DNA from: Lampris incognitus
Taxonomy: Eukaryota; Chordata; Actinopteri; Lampriformes; Lampridae
Direction of reading: 5' to 3'
NCBI RefSeq assembly: GCF_029633865.1
Contig: NC_079216.1
Span: forward strand, 17,458,505-17,522,504
DNA: 64,000 bases
Shown: positions 20,826 to 34,373 of the stretch, piece by piece
Numbering within the stretch: the stretch's first letter is position 1
Layout: every line of letters starts with the position of its first letter
Notes under the pieces: generated by a model
The model's input: the letters and a program-made list of their open reading frames with translations, nothing else
Told to the model about the DNA's origin: nothing
Database searches by the model: none
Position numbers and translations under genes: made by a program

Positions 20826-20898
20826 GCCTGAGTAGCTCAGACGGAAGAGCATCAGACTTTTAATCTGAGGGTCCAGGGTTCAAGTCCCTGTTCAGGCG
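20826..20898 (+). tRNA. tRNA-Lys(TTT), copy 5
   Basis: Standard array sequence with anticodon at 20859-20861. Confidence 0.96.
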
Positions 20899-21321
20899 TC
20901 TGGTTCACGCTTCAGAAAAATTCTCGTCACCTGAAGTGCTGCTGCTCAAGAGTTATTTATAAAAGTGTGCACAGGTGCTAGTGTCCTGAAGAACTACTAC
21001 TTAAATAACTCCAATCAATTATGGAGGTGCTGGTGTCCCGATGAACCGCTACTCAAGCGACTGCAGTTGAATGTGCTGCACATAGGGGAGCAGCGGAAAC
21101 AAAGTGACTTGGTTGTCTCGTGAAGTCTGCTGAAAAAGGGACCCACAGACTTTCTCAACCTTAATGTGAGACTTAATATGAGTGCATGTTATTTTTCCCA
21201 ACTTACAGCAGTCGGGAGATTCCTGGCTTTTAGCTCCTTTAACAAGATGGCGTTTGGAGACGTTGTTTGTTTAGCACAGTTTTTCACTTGTTGCGAGACT
21301 GTACCTCAATATTGGGCCCCA

Positions 21322-21394
21322 GCCTCGTTGGCGCAGTAGGCAGCGCGTCAGTCTCATAATCTGAAGGTCGTGAGTTCAACCCTCACACGGGGCA
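21322..21394 (+). tRNA. tRNA-Met(CAT), copy 7
   Basis: Intact, anticodon at 21355-21357. The 100 bp upstream carry a variant block shared only with copy 11. Confidence 0.96.
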
Positions 21395-21867
21395 CAAAAT
21401 TTGGTATTTCGCTGTAGATTTGTGTCATAAACTCTTATCTTCAGATTGCCCATCAAGCCAAATCTCCAAATGCCTTTATCGTCGTTCATTTCAGTGTTGT
21501 AGAAATACGCTAACGATGCTTGCCTGATACCTTTACTTCTTCCTGCGTCACCATGCTACAACTCTCTAAAATCAGAGCAAAGTTGCACTGCATAGATAAA
21601 CTGGATTGGCAGCCCTATGCGGAACATACGTCTCACAGGTGCATTTCAGAGTACTGATGTCGCCAAATATGGAAACGCAATCATCACAGTTCATTTCAGT
21701 GTTGTAGAAATACAGTATGCTTGCTTAACATATAGCTATGTGACACCCTTCTAGAAAACACCAACTGTATTGGCAGCCGTTTCTACTAGTTAAGTCTCAC
21801 AGTTAAATTGATAATAACTGCAAATGCCTTCCAAACAGAATACAGACAATGCTCAACAATTCCTGGC

Positions 21868-21940
21868 TGGAGAATGCGGGCATCGATCCCGCTGCCTCTC
21901 GCATGCTAAGCGAGCGCTCTACCACTTGAGCTAAGTCCCC
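21868..21940 (-). tRNA. tRNA-Ala(AGC), copy 5
   Basis: Standard array sequence with anticodon at 21905-21907. Confidence 0.95.
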
Positions 21941-22857
21941 TAGCTCACACCTTAAGAACCTCGCACGGTAAAGTGTAATTCACCAGAAGGTTGTGTGGAA
22001 GAGAGTCTAAACTAGTGTTTGGCATGCCTTGGCAATAAGCTTTCATTGAAATAGCATACTCATCAAATGAAGCAGAAGTTAGCTTAGCTCGTTACCGTTT
22101 ACTGCTAACTTATGTAAGTGTGTTCAAATGCCTTTTTCTAGCTGTGCTCTCCGCTTAGGTATGTTGCCTCTCTTAGAGAGGCTTGTCCACACGTCAGCAA
22201 GAGGGGTTTCATTCCATTAAGTTAGAGGCGATTGGCATTTGAGATACCTTACAGCCTCGGCTTCATAGTCATCTCGTTGGCATCTGCGACAGTGCTAGCA
22301 ATAGCTTGGCCATATCCGAAAATGAAGCTTGGTTTATCTCGGTCTCGCAGGATAGGAGTGCTCACCTGCACCAGTTGCCGGCTGTGTGGCCTGGTTTGAG
22401 TCACCCCTCCTCAGTGCACAGTTTGTTTTTCTGGTTTGCATGTCCTCTCAGGCAACACTAAACAAAACACGCTAGTAATAGGCGATTCTATTACCTACTA
22501 CATCAAAACTAGCATGGCCTACTGATGTTTGCTTTTACCTGGGGCCAGAGCTACGGACGCTGAACGTAATCTTCGGCTGCTGGCATCACATAGGCATAAG
22601 CAGTAGATCGAGGCACAACACCCACAGATCAGAAACTACAGCGTTTTGTGTTTGTTTGTTTTTTTTCATGTGAGCACCAACGATGATAAGATGAAACAAT
22701 CTTAGGTCACAAAGAAAAACAGAGCCAAAACGTATTATCTTGCCAGAAAGATGAGTCCACATGGATTCATTATCTCTGCTCCCCTATCTTTGAGGAATAA
22801 GAATGACTTCTATGATCGGTTACATATGCTGAACTTCTGTTTTGCTCCGTTTAATAC

Positions 22858-23014
22858 TGTAGCGAATTCGAGGGACAACGCAACCACAGGAACTGCCGCG
22901 GCCGGGAACCGATCCCGTGTCGCCCGCACCGCAGGAGACATCGCTGACCGCTCCACTAAACGGTCAGACCCGTCCGCCAGCGGCCAGCGTGTCTGCTTAT
23001 CCATGCACGTTACA
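22858..23014 (-). mobile_element. TRIM solo LTR, 157-bp form
   Basis: Longer form but with the GGGAACCG B-box-side sequence typical of the shorter form, so it looks like a mosaic. Confidence 0.8.
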
Positions 23015-23422
23015 TATGCTGAACTTCTGTTTTGCTCCGTTTAACACTAAGCAAGGATTCTTGATTTTAGATATATGGTTTTCTTTCTGGGATCCACAGT
23101 GGAAATCTATGGGGGTGTCTTGATGGGGGTGAATGGTGAGATTTAGCTGTGTCCCTCTTTAGTTTCCTGAATCTGTATGTGCAAGTTCCCAATTTGAAAC
23201 TTGCCGAAACATTCAAATTAAATGAACAAAAAAAATCACATTGAGTTTTTCCTCGTCTGAATCGAGGGTCAAAGAAAAGGGGCATTATACATTGCACAAA
23301 ATGTAACTGTGACTTTAAACCCATCTGGGACTAGATTATAATGTAGGGTTATACAGATAAAATTGACATGAGAAACACTTGGGCAAGCATGACTTTCTTT
23401 GGCGCTTAAGAGAGAAGGAAGG

Positions 23423-23495
23423 GCCTGAGTAGCTCAGACGGAAGAGCATCAGACTTTTAATCTGAGGGTCCAGGGTTCAAGTCCCTGTTCAGGCG
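23423..23495 (+). tRNA. tRNA-Lys(TTT), copy 6
   Basis: Standard array sequence with anticodon at 23456-23458. Confidence 0.96.
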
Positions 23496-23920
23496 TCTGG
23501 TTCACGCTTCAGAAAAATTCTCGTCACCTGAAGTGCTGCTGCTCAAGAGTTATTTATAAAAGTGTGCACAGGTGCTAGTGTCCTGAAGAACTACTACTTA
23601 AATAACTCCAATCAATTATGGAGGTGCTGGTGTCCCGATGAACCGCTACTCAAGCGACTGCAGTTGAATGTGCTGCACATAGGGGAGCAGCGGAAACAAA
23701 GTGACTTGGTTGTCTCGTGAAGTCTGCTGAAAAAGGGACCCACAGACTTTCTCAACCTTAATGTGAGACTTAATATGAGTGCATGTTATTTTTCCCAACT
23801 TACAGCAGTCGGGAAATTCCTGGCTTTTAGCTGCTTTAACAAGATGGCGCTTGGAGACGTTGTTTAATTAGCACACAGTTTTTCACTTGTTGCGAGACTG
23901 TACCTCAACATTGGGCCCCA

Positions 23921-23993
23921 GCCTCGTTGGCGCAGTAGGCAGCGCGTCAGTCTCATAATCTGAAGGTCGTGAGTTCAACCCTCACACGGGGCA
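23921..23993 (+). tRNA. tRNA-Met(CAT), copy 8
   Basis: Intact, anticodon at 23954-23956. Confidence 0.96.
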
Positions 23994-24466
23994 CAAAATT
24001 TGGTATTTCGCTGTAGATTTGTGTCATAAACTCTTATCTTCAGATTGCCCATCAAGCCAAATCTCCAAATGCCTTTATCGTCGTTCATTTCAGTGTTGTA
24101 GAAATACGCTAACGATGCTTGCCTGATACCTTTACTTCTTCCTGCGTCACCATGCTACAACTCTCTAAAATCAGAGCAAAGTTGCACTGCATAGATAAAC
24201 TGGATTGGCAGCCCTATGCGGAACATACGTCTCACAGGTGCATTTCAGAGTACTGATGTCGCCAAATATGGAAACGCAATCATCACAGTTCATTTCAGTG
24301 TTGTAGAAATACAGTATGCTTGCTTAACATATAGCTATGTGACACCCTTCTAGAAAACACCAACTGTATTGGCAGCCGTTTCTACTAGTTAAGTCTCACA
24401 GTTAAATTGATAATAACTGCAAATGCCTTCCAAACAGAATACAGACAATGCTCAACAATTCCTGGC

Positions 24467-24539
24467 TTGAGAATGCGGGCATCGATCCCGCTGCTTCTCG
24501 CATGCTAAGCGAGCGCTCTACCACTTGAGCTAAGTCCCC
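24467..24539 (-). tRNA. tRNA-Ala(AGC), copy 6, position 72 variant
   Basis: Anticodon at 24504-24506. C72 is A, giving a G1-A72 mismatch at the end of the acceptor stem, and the variable loop also has one change. Together with C6-U67 this weakens the acceptor stem, so function is doubtful. Confidence 0.88.
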
Positions 24540-25456
24540 TAGCTCACACCTTAAGAACCTCGCACGGTAAAGTGTAATTCACCAGAAGGTTGTGTGGAAG
24601 AGAGTCTAAACTAGTGTTTGGCATGCCTTGGCAATAAGCTTTCATTGAAATAGCATACTCATCAAATGAAGCAGAAGTTAGCTTAGCTCGTTACCGTTTA
24701 CTGCTAACTTATGTAAGTGTGTTCAAATGCCTTTTTCTAGCTGTGCTCTCCGCTTAGGTATGTTGCCTCTCTTAGAGAGGCTTGTCCACACGTCAGCAAG
24801 AGGGGTTTCATTCCATTAAGTTAGAGGCGATTGGCATTTGAGATACCTTACAGCCTCGGCTTCATAGTCATCTCGTTGGCATCTGCGACAGTGCTAGCAA
24901 TAGCTTGGCCATATCCGAAAATGAAGCTTGGTTTATCTCGGTCTCGCAGGATAGGAGTGCTCACCTGCACCAGTTGCCGGCTGTGTGGCCTGGTTTGAGT
25001 CACCCCTCCTCAGTGCACAGTTTGTTTTTCTGGTTTGCATGTCCTCTCAGGCAACACTAAACAAAACACGCTAGTAATAGGCGATTCTATTACCTACTAC
25101 ATCAAAACTAGCATGGCCTACTGATGTTTGCTTTTACCCGGGGCCAGAGCTACGGACGCTGAACGTAATCTTCGGCTGCTGGCATCACATAGGCATAAGC
25201 AGTAGATCGAGGCACAACACCCACAGATCAGAAACTACAGCGTTTTGTGTTTGTTTGTTTTTTTTCATGTGAGCGCCAATGATGATAAGATGAAACAATC
25301 TTAGGTCACAAAGAAAAACATAGCCAAAACGTATTATCTTGCCAGAAAGATGAGTCCACATGGATTCATTATCTCTGCTCCCCTATCTTTGAGGAATAAG
25401 AATGACTTCTATGATCGGTTACATATGCTGAACTTCTGTTTTGCTCCGTTTAATAC

Positions 25457-25606
25457 TGTAGCGAATTTGAGGGACAACGCAACCACAGGAACTGCCGCGG
25501 CCGGGAACCGATCCCGTGTCGCCCGCACCGCAGGAGACATCGCTGACCGCCCCACTAAACGATCAGACCCGCCAGCCAGCGTGTCTGCTTATCCATGCAC
25601 GTTACA
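25457..25606 (-). mobile_element. TRIM solo LTR, 150-bp form
   Basis: Shorter form, between two longer-form units. Confidence 0.8.
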
Positions 25607-26014
25607 TATGCTGAACTTCTGTTTTGCTCCGTTTAACACTAAGCAAGGATTCTTGATTTTAGATATATGGTTTTCTTTCTGGGATCCACAGTGGAAATCT
25701 ATGGGGGTGTCTTGATGGGGGTGAATGGTGAGATTTAGCTGTGTCCCTCTTTAGTTTCCTGAATCTGTATGTGCAAGTTCCCAATTTGAAACTTGCCGAA
25801 ACATTCAAATTAAATGAACAAAAAAAATCACATTGAGTTTTTCCTCGTCTGAATCGAGGGTCAAAGAAAAGGGGCATTATACATTGCACAAAATGTAACT
25901 GTGACTTTAAACCCATCTGGGACTAGATTATAATGTAGGGTTATACAGATAAAATTGACATGAGAAACACTTGGGCAAGCATGACTTTCTTTGGCGCTTA
26001 AGAGAGAAGGAAGG

Positions 26015-26087
26015 GCCTGAGTAGCTCAGACGGAAGAGCATCAGACTTTTAATCTGAGGGTCCAGGGTTCAAGTCCCTGTTCAGGCG
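26015..26087 (+). tRNA. tRNA-Lys(TTT), copy 7
   Basis: Standard array sequence with anticodon at 26048-26050. Confidence 0.96.
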
Positions 26088-26512
26088 TCTGGTTCACGCC
26101 TCAGAAAAATTCTCGTCACCTGAAGTGCTGCTGCTCAAGAGTTATTTATAAAAGTGTGCACAGGTGCTAGTGTCCTGAAGAACTACTACTTAAATAACTC
26201 CAATCAATTATGGAGGTGCTGGTGTCCCGATGAACCGCTACTCAAGCGACTGCAGTTGAATGTGCTGCACATAGGGGAGCAGCGGAAACAAAGTGACTTG
26301 GTTGTCTCGTGAAGTCTGCTGAAAAAGGGACCCACAGACTTTCTCAACCTTAATGTGAGACTTAATATGAGTGCATGTTATTTTTCCCAACTTACAGCAG
26401 TCGGGAAATTCCTGGCTTTTAGCTGCTTTAACAAGATGGCGCTTGGAGACGTTGTTTAATTAGCACACAGTTTTTCACTTGTTGCGAGACTGTACCTCAA
26501 CATTGGGCCCCA

Positions 26513-26585
26513 GCCTCGTTGGCGCAGTAGGCAGCGCGTCAGTCTCATAATCTGAAGGTCGTGAGTTCAACCCTCACACGGGGCA
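26513..26585 (+). tRNA. tRNA-Met(CAT), copy 9
   Basis: Intact, anticodon at 26546-26548. Confidence 0.96.
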
Positions 26586-27058
26586 CAAAATTTGGTATTT
26601 CGCTGTAGATTTGTGTCATAAACTCTTATCTTCAGATTGCCCATCAAGCCAAATGTCCAAATGCCTTTATCGTCGTTCATTTCAGTGTTGTAGAAATACA
26701 CTACCGATGCTTGCCTGATACCTTTACTTCTTCCTGCGTCACCATGCTACAACTCTCTAAAATCAGAGCAAAGTTGCACTGCATAGATAAACTGGATTGG
26801 CAGCCCTATACGGAACATACGTCTCACAGGTGCATTTCAGAGTACTGATGTCGCCAAATATGGAAACGCAATCATCACAGTTCATTTCAGTGTTGTAGAA
26901 ATACAGTATGCTTGCTTAACATATAGCTATGTGACACCCTTCTAGAAAACACCAACTGTATTGGCAGCCGTTTCTACTAGTTAAGTCTCACAGTTAAATT
27001 GATAATAACTGCAAATGCCTTCCAAACAGAATACAGACAATGCTCAACAATTCCTGGC

Positions 27059-27131
27059 TGGAGAATGCGGGCATCGATCCCGCTGCCTCTCGCATGCTAA
27101 GCGAGCGCTCTACCACTTGAGCTAAGTCCCC
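27059..27131 (-). tRNA. tRNA-Ala(AGC), copy 7
   Basis: Standard array sequence with anticodon at 27096-27098. Confidence 0.95.
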
Positions 27132-28048
27132 TAGCTCACACCTTAAGAACCTCGCACGCTAAAGTGTAATTCACCAGAAGGTTGTGTGGAAGAGAGTCTA
27201 AACTAGTGTTTGGCATGCCTTGGCAATAAGCTTTCATTGAAATAGCATACTCATCAAATGAAGCAGAAGTTAGCTTAGCTCGTTACCGTTTACTGCTAAC
27301 TTATGTAAGTGTGTTCAAATGCCTTTTTCTAGCTGTGCTCTCCGCTTAGGTATGTTCCCTCTCTTAGAGAGGCTTGTCCACACGTCAGCAAGAGGGGTTT
27401 CATTCCATTAAGTTAGAGGCGATTGGCATTTGAGATACCTTACAGCCTCGGCTTCATAGTCATCTCGTTGGCATCTGCGACAGTGCTAGCAATAGCTTGG
27501 CCATATCCGAAAATGAAGCTTGGTTTATCTCGGTCTCGCAGGATAGGAGTGCTCACCTGCACCAGCTGCCGGCTGTGTGGCCTGGTTTGAGTCACCCCTC
27601 CTCAGTGCACAGTTTGTTTTTCTGGTTTGCATGTCCTCTCAGGCAACACTAAACAAAACACGCTAGTAATAGGCGATTCTATTACCTACTACATCAAAAC
27701 TAGCATGGCCTACTGATGTTTGCTTTTACCCGGGGCCAGAGCTACGGACGCTGAACGTAATCTTCGGCTGCTGGCATCACATAGGCATAAGCAGTAGATC
27801 GAGGCACAACACCCACAGATCAGAAACTACAGCGTTTTGTGTTTGTTTGTTTTTTTTCATGTGAGCGCCAATGATGATAAGATGAAACAATCTTAGGTCA
27901 CAAAGAAAAACAGAGCCAAAACGTATTATCTTGCCAGAAAGATGAGTCCACATGGATTCATTATATCTGCTCCCCTATCTTTGAGGAATAAGAATGACTT
28001 CTATGATCGGTTACATATGCTGAACTTCTGTTTTGCTCCGTTTAATAC

Positions 28049-28205
28049 TGTAGCGAATTCGAGGGACAACGCAACCACAGGAACTGCCGCGGCCGGGTAC
28101 CGATCCCGTGTCGCCCGCACCGCAGGAGACATCGCTGACCGCTCCACTAAACGGTCAGACCCGTCCGCCAGCGGCCAGCGTGTCTGCTTATCCATGCACG
28201 TTACA
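28049..28205 (-). mobile_element. TRIM solo LTR, 157-bp form
   Basis: Longer form with GGGTACCG; it shares a CCGTCCGCC variant with the LTR at 22858. Confidence 0.8.
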
Positions 28206-28613
28206 TATGCTGAACTTCTGTTTTGCTCCGTTTAACACTAAGCAAGGATTCTTGATTTTAGATATATGGTTTTCTTTCTGGGATCCACAGTGGAAATCTA
28301 TGGGGGTGTCTTGATGGGGGTGAATGGTGAGATTTAGCTGTGTCCCTCTTTAGTTTCCTGAATCTGTATGTGCAAGTTCCCAATTTGAAACTTGCCGAAA
28401 CATTCAAATTAAATGAACAAAAAAAATCACATTGAGTTTTTCCTCGTCTGAATCGAGGGTCAAAGAAAAGGGGCATTATACATTGCACAAAATGTAACTG
28501 TGACTTTAAACCCATCTGGGACTAGATTATAATGTAGGGTTATACAGATAAAATTGACATGAGAAACACTTGGGCAAGCATGACTTTCTTTGGCGCTTAA
28601 GAGAGAAGGAAGG

Positions 28614-28686
28614 GCCTGAGTAGCTCAGACGGAAGAGCATCAGACTTTTAATCTGAGGGTCCAGGGTTCAAGTCCCTGTTCAGGCG
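28614..28686 (+). tRNA. tRNA-Lys(TTT), copy 8
   Basis: Standard array sequence with anticodon at 28647-28649. A 3' flank change (GTGTGG) is shared with copy 9. Confidence 0.96.
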
Positions 28687-29111
28687 TGTGGTTCACGCCT
28701 CAGAAAAATTCTCGTCACCTGAAGTGCTGCTGCTCAAGAGTTATTTATAAAAGTGTGCACAGGTGCTAGTGTCCTGAAGAACTACTACTTAAATAACTCC
28801 AATCAATTATGGAGGTGCTGGTGTCCCGATGAACCGCTACTCAAGCGACTGCAGTTGAATGTGCTGCACATAGGGGAGCAGCGGAAACAAAGTGACTTGG
28901 TTGTCTCGTGAAGTCTGCTGAAAAAGGGACCCACAGACTTTCTCAACCTTAATGTGAGACTTAATATGAGTGCATGTTATTTTTCCCAACTTACAGCAGT
29001 CGGGAAATTCCTGGCTTTTAGCTGCTTTAACAAGATGGCGCTTGGAGACGTTGTTTAATTAGCACACAGTTTTTCACTTGTTGCGAGACTGTACCTCAAC
29101 ATTGGGCCCCA

Positions 29112-29184
29112 GCCTCGTTGGCGCAGTAGGCAGCGCGTCAGTCTCATAATCTGAAGGTCGTGAGTTCAACCCTCACACGGGGCA
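29112..29184 (+). tRNA. tRNA-Met(CAT), copy 10
   Basis: Intact, anticodon at 29145-29147. Confidence 0.96.
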
Positions 29185-29657
29185 CAAAATTTGGTATTTC
29201 GCTGTAGATTTGTGTCATAAACTCTTATCTTCAGATTGCCCATCAAGCCAAATCTCCAAATGCCTTTATCGTCGTTCATTTCAGTGTTGTAGAAATACGC
29301 TAACGATGCTTGCCTGATACCTTTACTTCTTCCTGCGTCACCATGCTACAACTCTCTAAAATCAGAGCAAAGTTGCACTGCATAGATAAACTGGATTGGC
29401 AGCCCTATGCGGAACATACGTCTCACAGGTGCATTTCAGAGTACTGATGTCGCCAAATATGGAAACGCAATCATCACAGTTCATTTCAGTGTTGTAGAAA
29501 TACAGTATGCTTGCTTAACATATAGCTATGTGACACCCTTCTAGAAAACACCAACTGTATTGGCAGCCGTTTCTACTAGTTAAGTCTCACAGTTAAATTG
29601 ATAATAACTGCAAATGCCTTCCAAACAGAATACAGACAATGCTCAACAATTCCTGGC

Positions 29658-29730
29658 TTGAGAATGCGGGCATCGATCCCGCTGCCTCTCGCATGCTAAG
29701 CGAGCGCTCTACCACTTGAGCTAAGTCCCC
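29658..29730 (-). tRNA. tRNA-Ala(AGC), copy 8, position 72 variant
   Basis: Anticodon at 29695-29697. It has the same G1-A72 mismatch as copy 6 but the usual variable loop. Confidence 0.89.
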
Positions 29731-30647
29731 TAGCTCACACCTTAAGAACCTCGCACGGTAAAGTGTAATTCACCAGAAGGTTGTGTGGAAGAGAGTCTAA
29801 ACTAGTGTTTGGCATGCCTTGGCAATAAGCTTTCATTGAAATAGCATACTCATCAAATGAAGCAGAAGTTAGCTTAGCTCGTTACCGTTTACTGCTAACT
29901 TATGTAAGTGTGTTCAAATGCCTTTTTCTAGCTGTGCTCTCCGCTTAGGTATGTTGCCTCTCTTAGAGAGGCTTGTCCACACGTCAGCAAGAGGGGTTTC
30001 ATTCCATTAAGTTAGAGGCGATTGGCATTTGAGATACCTTACAGCCTCGGCTTCATAGTCATCTCGTTGGCATCTGCGACAGTGCTAGCAATAGCTTGGC
30101 CATATCCGAAAATGAAGCTTGGTTTATCTCGGTCTCGCAGGATAGGAGTGCTCACCTGCACCAGTTGCCGGCTGTGTGGCCTGGTTTGAGTCACCCCTCC
30201 TCAGTGCACAGTTTGTTTTTCTGGTTTGCATGTCCTCTCAGGCAACACTAAACAAAACACGCTAGTAATAGGCGATTCTATTACCTACTACATCAAAACT
30301 AGCATGGCCTACTGATGTTTGCTTTTACCCGGGGCCAGAGCTACGGACGCTGAACGTAATCTTCGGCTGCTGGCATCACATAGGCATAAGCAGTAGATCG
30401 AGGCACAACACCCACAGATCAGAAACTACAGCGTTTTGTGTTTGTTTGTTTTTTTTCATGTGAGCGCCAATGATGATAAGATGAAACAATCTTAGGTCAC
30501 AAAGAAAAACAGAGCCAAAACGTATTATCTTGCCAGAAAGATGAGTCCACATGGATTCATTATATCTGCTCCCCTATCTTTGAGGAATAAGAATGACTTC
30601 TATGATCGGTTACATATGCTGAACTTCTGTTTTGCTCCGTTTAATAC

Positions 30648-30804
30648 TGTAGCGAATTCGAGGGACAACGCAACCACAGGAACTGCCGCGGCCGGGTACC
30701 GATCCCGTGTCGCCCGCACCGCAGGAGACATCGCTGACCGCTCCACTAAACGGTCAGACCCGCCAGCCAGCGGCCAGCGTGTCTGCTTATCCATGCACGT
30801 TACA
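30648..30804 (-). mobile_element. TRIM solo LTR, 157-bp form
   Basis: Longer form, essentially the same as the LTR at 51389. Confidence 0.8.
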
Positions 30805-31212
30805 TATGCTGAACTTCTGTTTTGCTCCGTTTAACACTAAGCAAGGATTCTTGATTTTAGATATATGGTTTTCTTTCTGGGATCCACAGTGGAAATCTAT
30901 GGGGGTGTCTTGATGGGGGTGAATGGTGAGATTTAGCTGTGTCCCTCTTTAGTTTCCTGAATCTGTATGTGCAAGTTCCCAATTTGAAACTTGCCGAAAC
31001 ATTCAAATTAAATGAACAAATAAAATCACATTGAGTTTTTCCTCGTCTGAATCGAGGGTCAAAGAAAAGGGGCATTATACATTGCACAAAATGTAACTGT
31101 GACTTTAAACCCATCTGGGACTAGATTATAATGTAGGGTTATACAGATAAAATTGACATGAGAAACACTTGGGCAAGCATGACTTTCTTTGGCGCTTAAG
31201 AGAGAAGGAAGG

Positions 31213-31285
31213 GCCTGAGTAGCTCAGACGGAAGAGCATCAGACTTTTAATCTGAGGGTCCAGGGTTCAAGTCCCTGTTCAGGCG
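31213..31285 (+). tRNA. tRNA-Lys(TTT), copy 9
   Basis: Standard array sequence with anticodon at 31246-31248; same 3' flank change as copy 8. Confidence 0.96.
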
Positions 31286-31708
31286 TGTGGTTCACGCTTC
31301 AGAAAAATTCTCGTCACCTGAAGTGCTGCTGCTCAAGAGTTATTTATAAAAGTGTGCACAGGTGCTAGTGTCCTGAAGAACTACTACTTAAATAACTCCA
31401 ATCAATTATGGAGGTGCTGGTGTCCCGATGAACCGCTACTCAAGCGACTGCAGTTGAATGTGCTGCACATAGGGGAGCAGCGGAAACAAAGTGACTTGGT
31501 TGTCTCGTGAAGTCTGCTGAAAAAGGGACCCACAGACTTTCTCAACCTTAATGTGAGACTTAATATGAGTGCATGTTATTTTTCCCAACTTACAGCAGTC
31601 GGGAGATTCCTGGCTTTTAGCTCCTTTAACAAGATGGCGTTTGGAGACGTTGTTTGTTTAGCACAGTTTTTCACTTGTTGCGAGACTGTACCTCAATATT
31701 GGGCCCCA

Positions 31709-31781
31709 GCCTCGTTGGCGCAGTAGGCAGCGCGTCAGTCTCATAATCTGAAGGTCGTGAGTTCAACCCTCACACGGGGCA
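31709..31781 (+). tRNA. tRNA-Met(CAT), copy 11
   Basis: Intact, anticodon at 31742-31744. The upstream variant block matches the one before copy 7, four units away. Confidence 0.96.
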
Positions 31782-32254
31782 CAAAATTTGGTATTTCGCT
31801 GTAGATTTGTGTCATAAACTCTTATCTTCAGATTGCCCATCAAGCCAAATCTCCAAATGCCTTTATCGTCGTTCATTTCAGTGTTGTAGAAATACGCTAA
31901 CGATGCTTGCCTGATACCTTTACTTCTTCCTGCGTCACCATGCTACAACTCTCTAAAATCAGAGCAAAGTTGCACTGCATAGATAAACTGGATTGGCAGC
32001 CCTATGCGGAACATACGTCTCACAGGTGCATTTCAGAGTACTGATGTCGCCAAATATGGAAACGCAATCATCACAGTTCATTTCAGTGTTGTAGAAATAC
32101 AGTATGCTTGCTTAACATATAGCTATGTGACACCCTTCTAGAAAACACCAACTGTATTGGCAGCCGTTTCTACTAGTTAAGTCTCACAGTTAAATTGATA
32201 ATAACTGCAAATGCCTTCCAAACAGAATACAGACAATGCTCAACAATTCCTGGC

Positions 32255-32327
32255 TGGAGAATGCGGGCATCGATCCCGCTGCCTCTCGCATGCTAAGCGA
32301 GCGCTCTACCACTTGAGCTAAGTCCCC
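32255..32327 (-). tRNA. tRNA-Ala(AGC), copy 9
   Basis: Standard array sequence with anticodon at 32292-32294. Confidence 0.95.
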
Positions 32328-33244
32328 TAGCTCACACCTTAAGAACCTCGCACGGTAAAGTGTAATTCACCAGAAGGTTGTGTGGAAGAGAGTCTAAACT
32401 AGTGTTTGGCATGCCTTGGCAATAAGCTTTCATTGAAATAGCATACTCATCAAATGAAGCAGAAGTTAGCTTAGCTCGTTACCGTTTACTGCTAACTTAT
32501 GTAAGTGTGTTCAAATGCCTTTTTCTAGCTGTGCTCTCCGCTTAGGTATGTTCCCTCCCTTAGAGAGGCTTGTCCACACGTCAGCAAGAGGGGTTTCATT
32601 CCATTAAGTTAGAGGCGATTGGCATTTGAGATACCTTACAGCCTCGGCTTCATAGTCATCTCGTTGGCATCTGCGACAGTGCTAGCAATAGCTTGGCCAT
32701 ATCCGAAAATGAAGCTTGGTTTATCTCGGTCTCGCAGGATAGGAGTGCTCACCTGCACCAGCTGCCGGCTGTGTGGCCTGGTTTGAGTCACCCCTCCTCA
32801 GTGCACAGTTTGTTTTTCTGGTTTGCATGTCCTCTCAGGCAACACTAAACAAAACACGCTAGTAATAGGCGATTCTATTACCTACTACATCAAAACTAGC
32901 ATGGCCTACTGATATTTGCTTTTACCTGGGGCCAGAGCTACGGACGCTGAACGTAATCTTCGGCTGCTGGCATCACATAGGCATAAGCAGTAGATCGAGG
33001 CACAACACCCACAGATCAGAAACTACAGCGTTTTGTGTTTGTTTGTTTTTTTTCATGTGAGCGCCAATGATGATAAGATGAAACAATCTTAGGTCACAAA
33101 GAAAAACAGAGCCAAAACGTATTATCTTGCCAGAAAGATGAGTCCACATGGATTCATTATCTCTGCTCCCCTATCTTTGAGGAATAAGAATGACTTCTAT
33201 GATCGGTTACATATGCTGAACTTCTGTTTTGCTCCGTTTAATAC

Positions 33245-33394
33245 TGTAGCGAATTTGAGGGACAACGCAACCACAGGAACTGCCGCGGCCGGGAACCGAT
33301 CCCGTGTCGCCCGCACCGCAGGAGACATCGCTGACCGCCCCACTAAACGATCAGACCCGCCAGCCAGCGTGTCTGCTTATCCATGCACGTTACA
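33245..33394 (-). mobile_element. TRIM solo LTR, 150-bp form
   Basis: First of seven consecutive units with the shorter form (33245 to 48946). Confidence 0.8.
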
Positions 33395-33802
33395 TATGCT
33401 GAACTTCTGTTTTGCTCCGTTTAACACTAAGCAAGGATTCTTGATTTTAGATATATGGTTTTCTTTCTGGGATCCACAGTGGAAATCTATGGGGGTGTCT
33501 TGATGGGGGTGAATGGTGAGATTTAGCTGTGTCCCTCTTTAGTTTCCTGAATCTGTATGTGCAAGTTCCCAATTTGAAACTTGCCGAAACATTCAAATTA
33601 AATGAACAAAAAAAATCACATTGAGTTTTTCCTCGTCTGAATCGAGGGTCAAAGAAAAGGGGCATTATACATTGCACAAAATGTAACTGTGACTTTAAAC
33701 CCATCTGGGACTAGATTATAATGTAGGGTTATACAGATAAAATTGACATGAGAAACACTTGGGCAAGCATGACTTTCTTTGGCGCTTAAGAGAGAAGGAA
33801 GG

Positions 33803-33875
33803 GCCTGAGTAGCTCAGACGGAAGAGCATCAGACTTTTAATCTGAGGGTCCAGGGTTCAAGTCCCTGTTCAGGCG
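33803..33875 (+). tRNA. tRNA-Lys(TTT), copy 10
   Basis: Standard array sequence with anticodon at 33836-33838. The first T5 run downstream is at 34169-34173. Confidence 0.96.
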
Positions 33876-34300
33876 TCTGGTTCACGCTTCAGAAAAATTC
33901 TCGTCACCTGAAGTGCTGCTGCTCAAGAGTTATTTATAAAAGTGTGCACAGGTGCTAGTGTCCTGAAGAACTACTACTTAAATAACTCCAATCAATTATG
34001 GAGGTGCTGGTGTCCCGATGAACCGCTACTCAAGCGACTGCAGTTGAATGTGCTGCACATAGGGGAGCAGCGGAAACAAAGTGACTTGGTTGTCTCGTGA
34101 AGTCTGCTGAAAAAGGGACCCACAGACTTTCTCAACCTTAATGTGAGACTTAATATGAGTGCATGTTATTTTTCCCAACTTACAGCAGTCGGGAAATTCC
34201 TGGCTTTTAGCTGCTTTAACAAGATGGCGCTTGGAGACGTTGTTTAATTAGCACACAGTTTTTCACTTGTTGCGAGACTGTACCTCAATATTGGGCCCCA

Positions 34301-34373
34301 GCCTCGTTGGCGCAGTAGGCAGCGCGTCAGTCTCATAATCTGAAGGTCGTGAGTTCAACCCTCACACGGGGCA
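34301..34373 (+). tRNA. tRNA-Met(CAT), copy 12
   Basis: Intact, anticodon at 34334-34336. The nearest T4 or longer run on this strand is at 35113-35117, about 740 nt downstream and past tRNA-Ala. Confidence 0.96.
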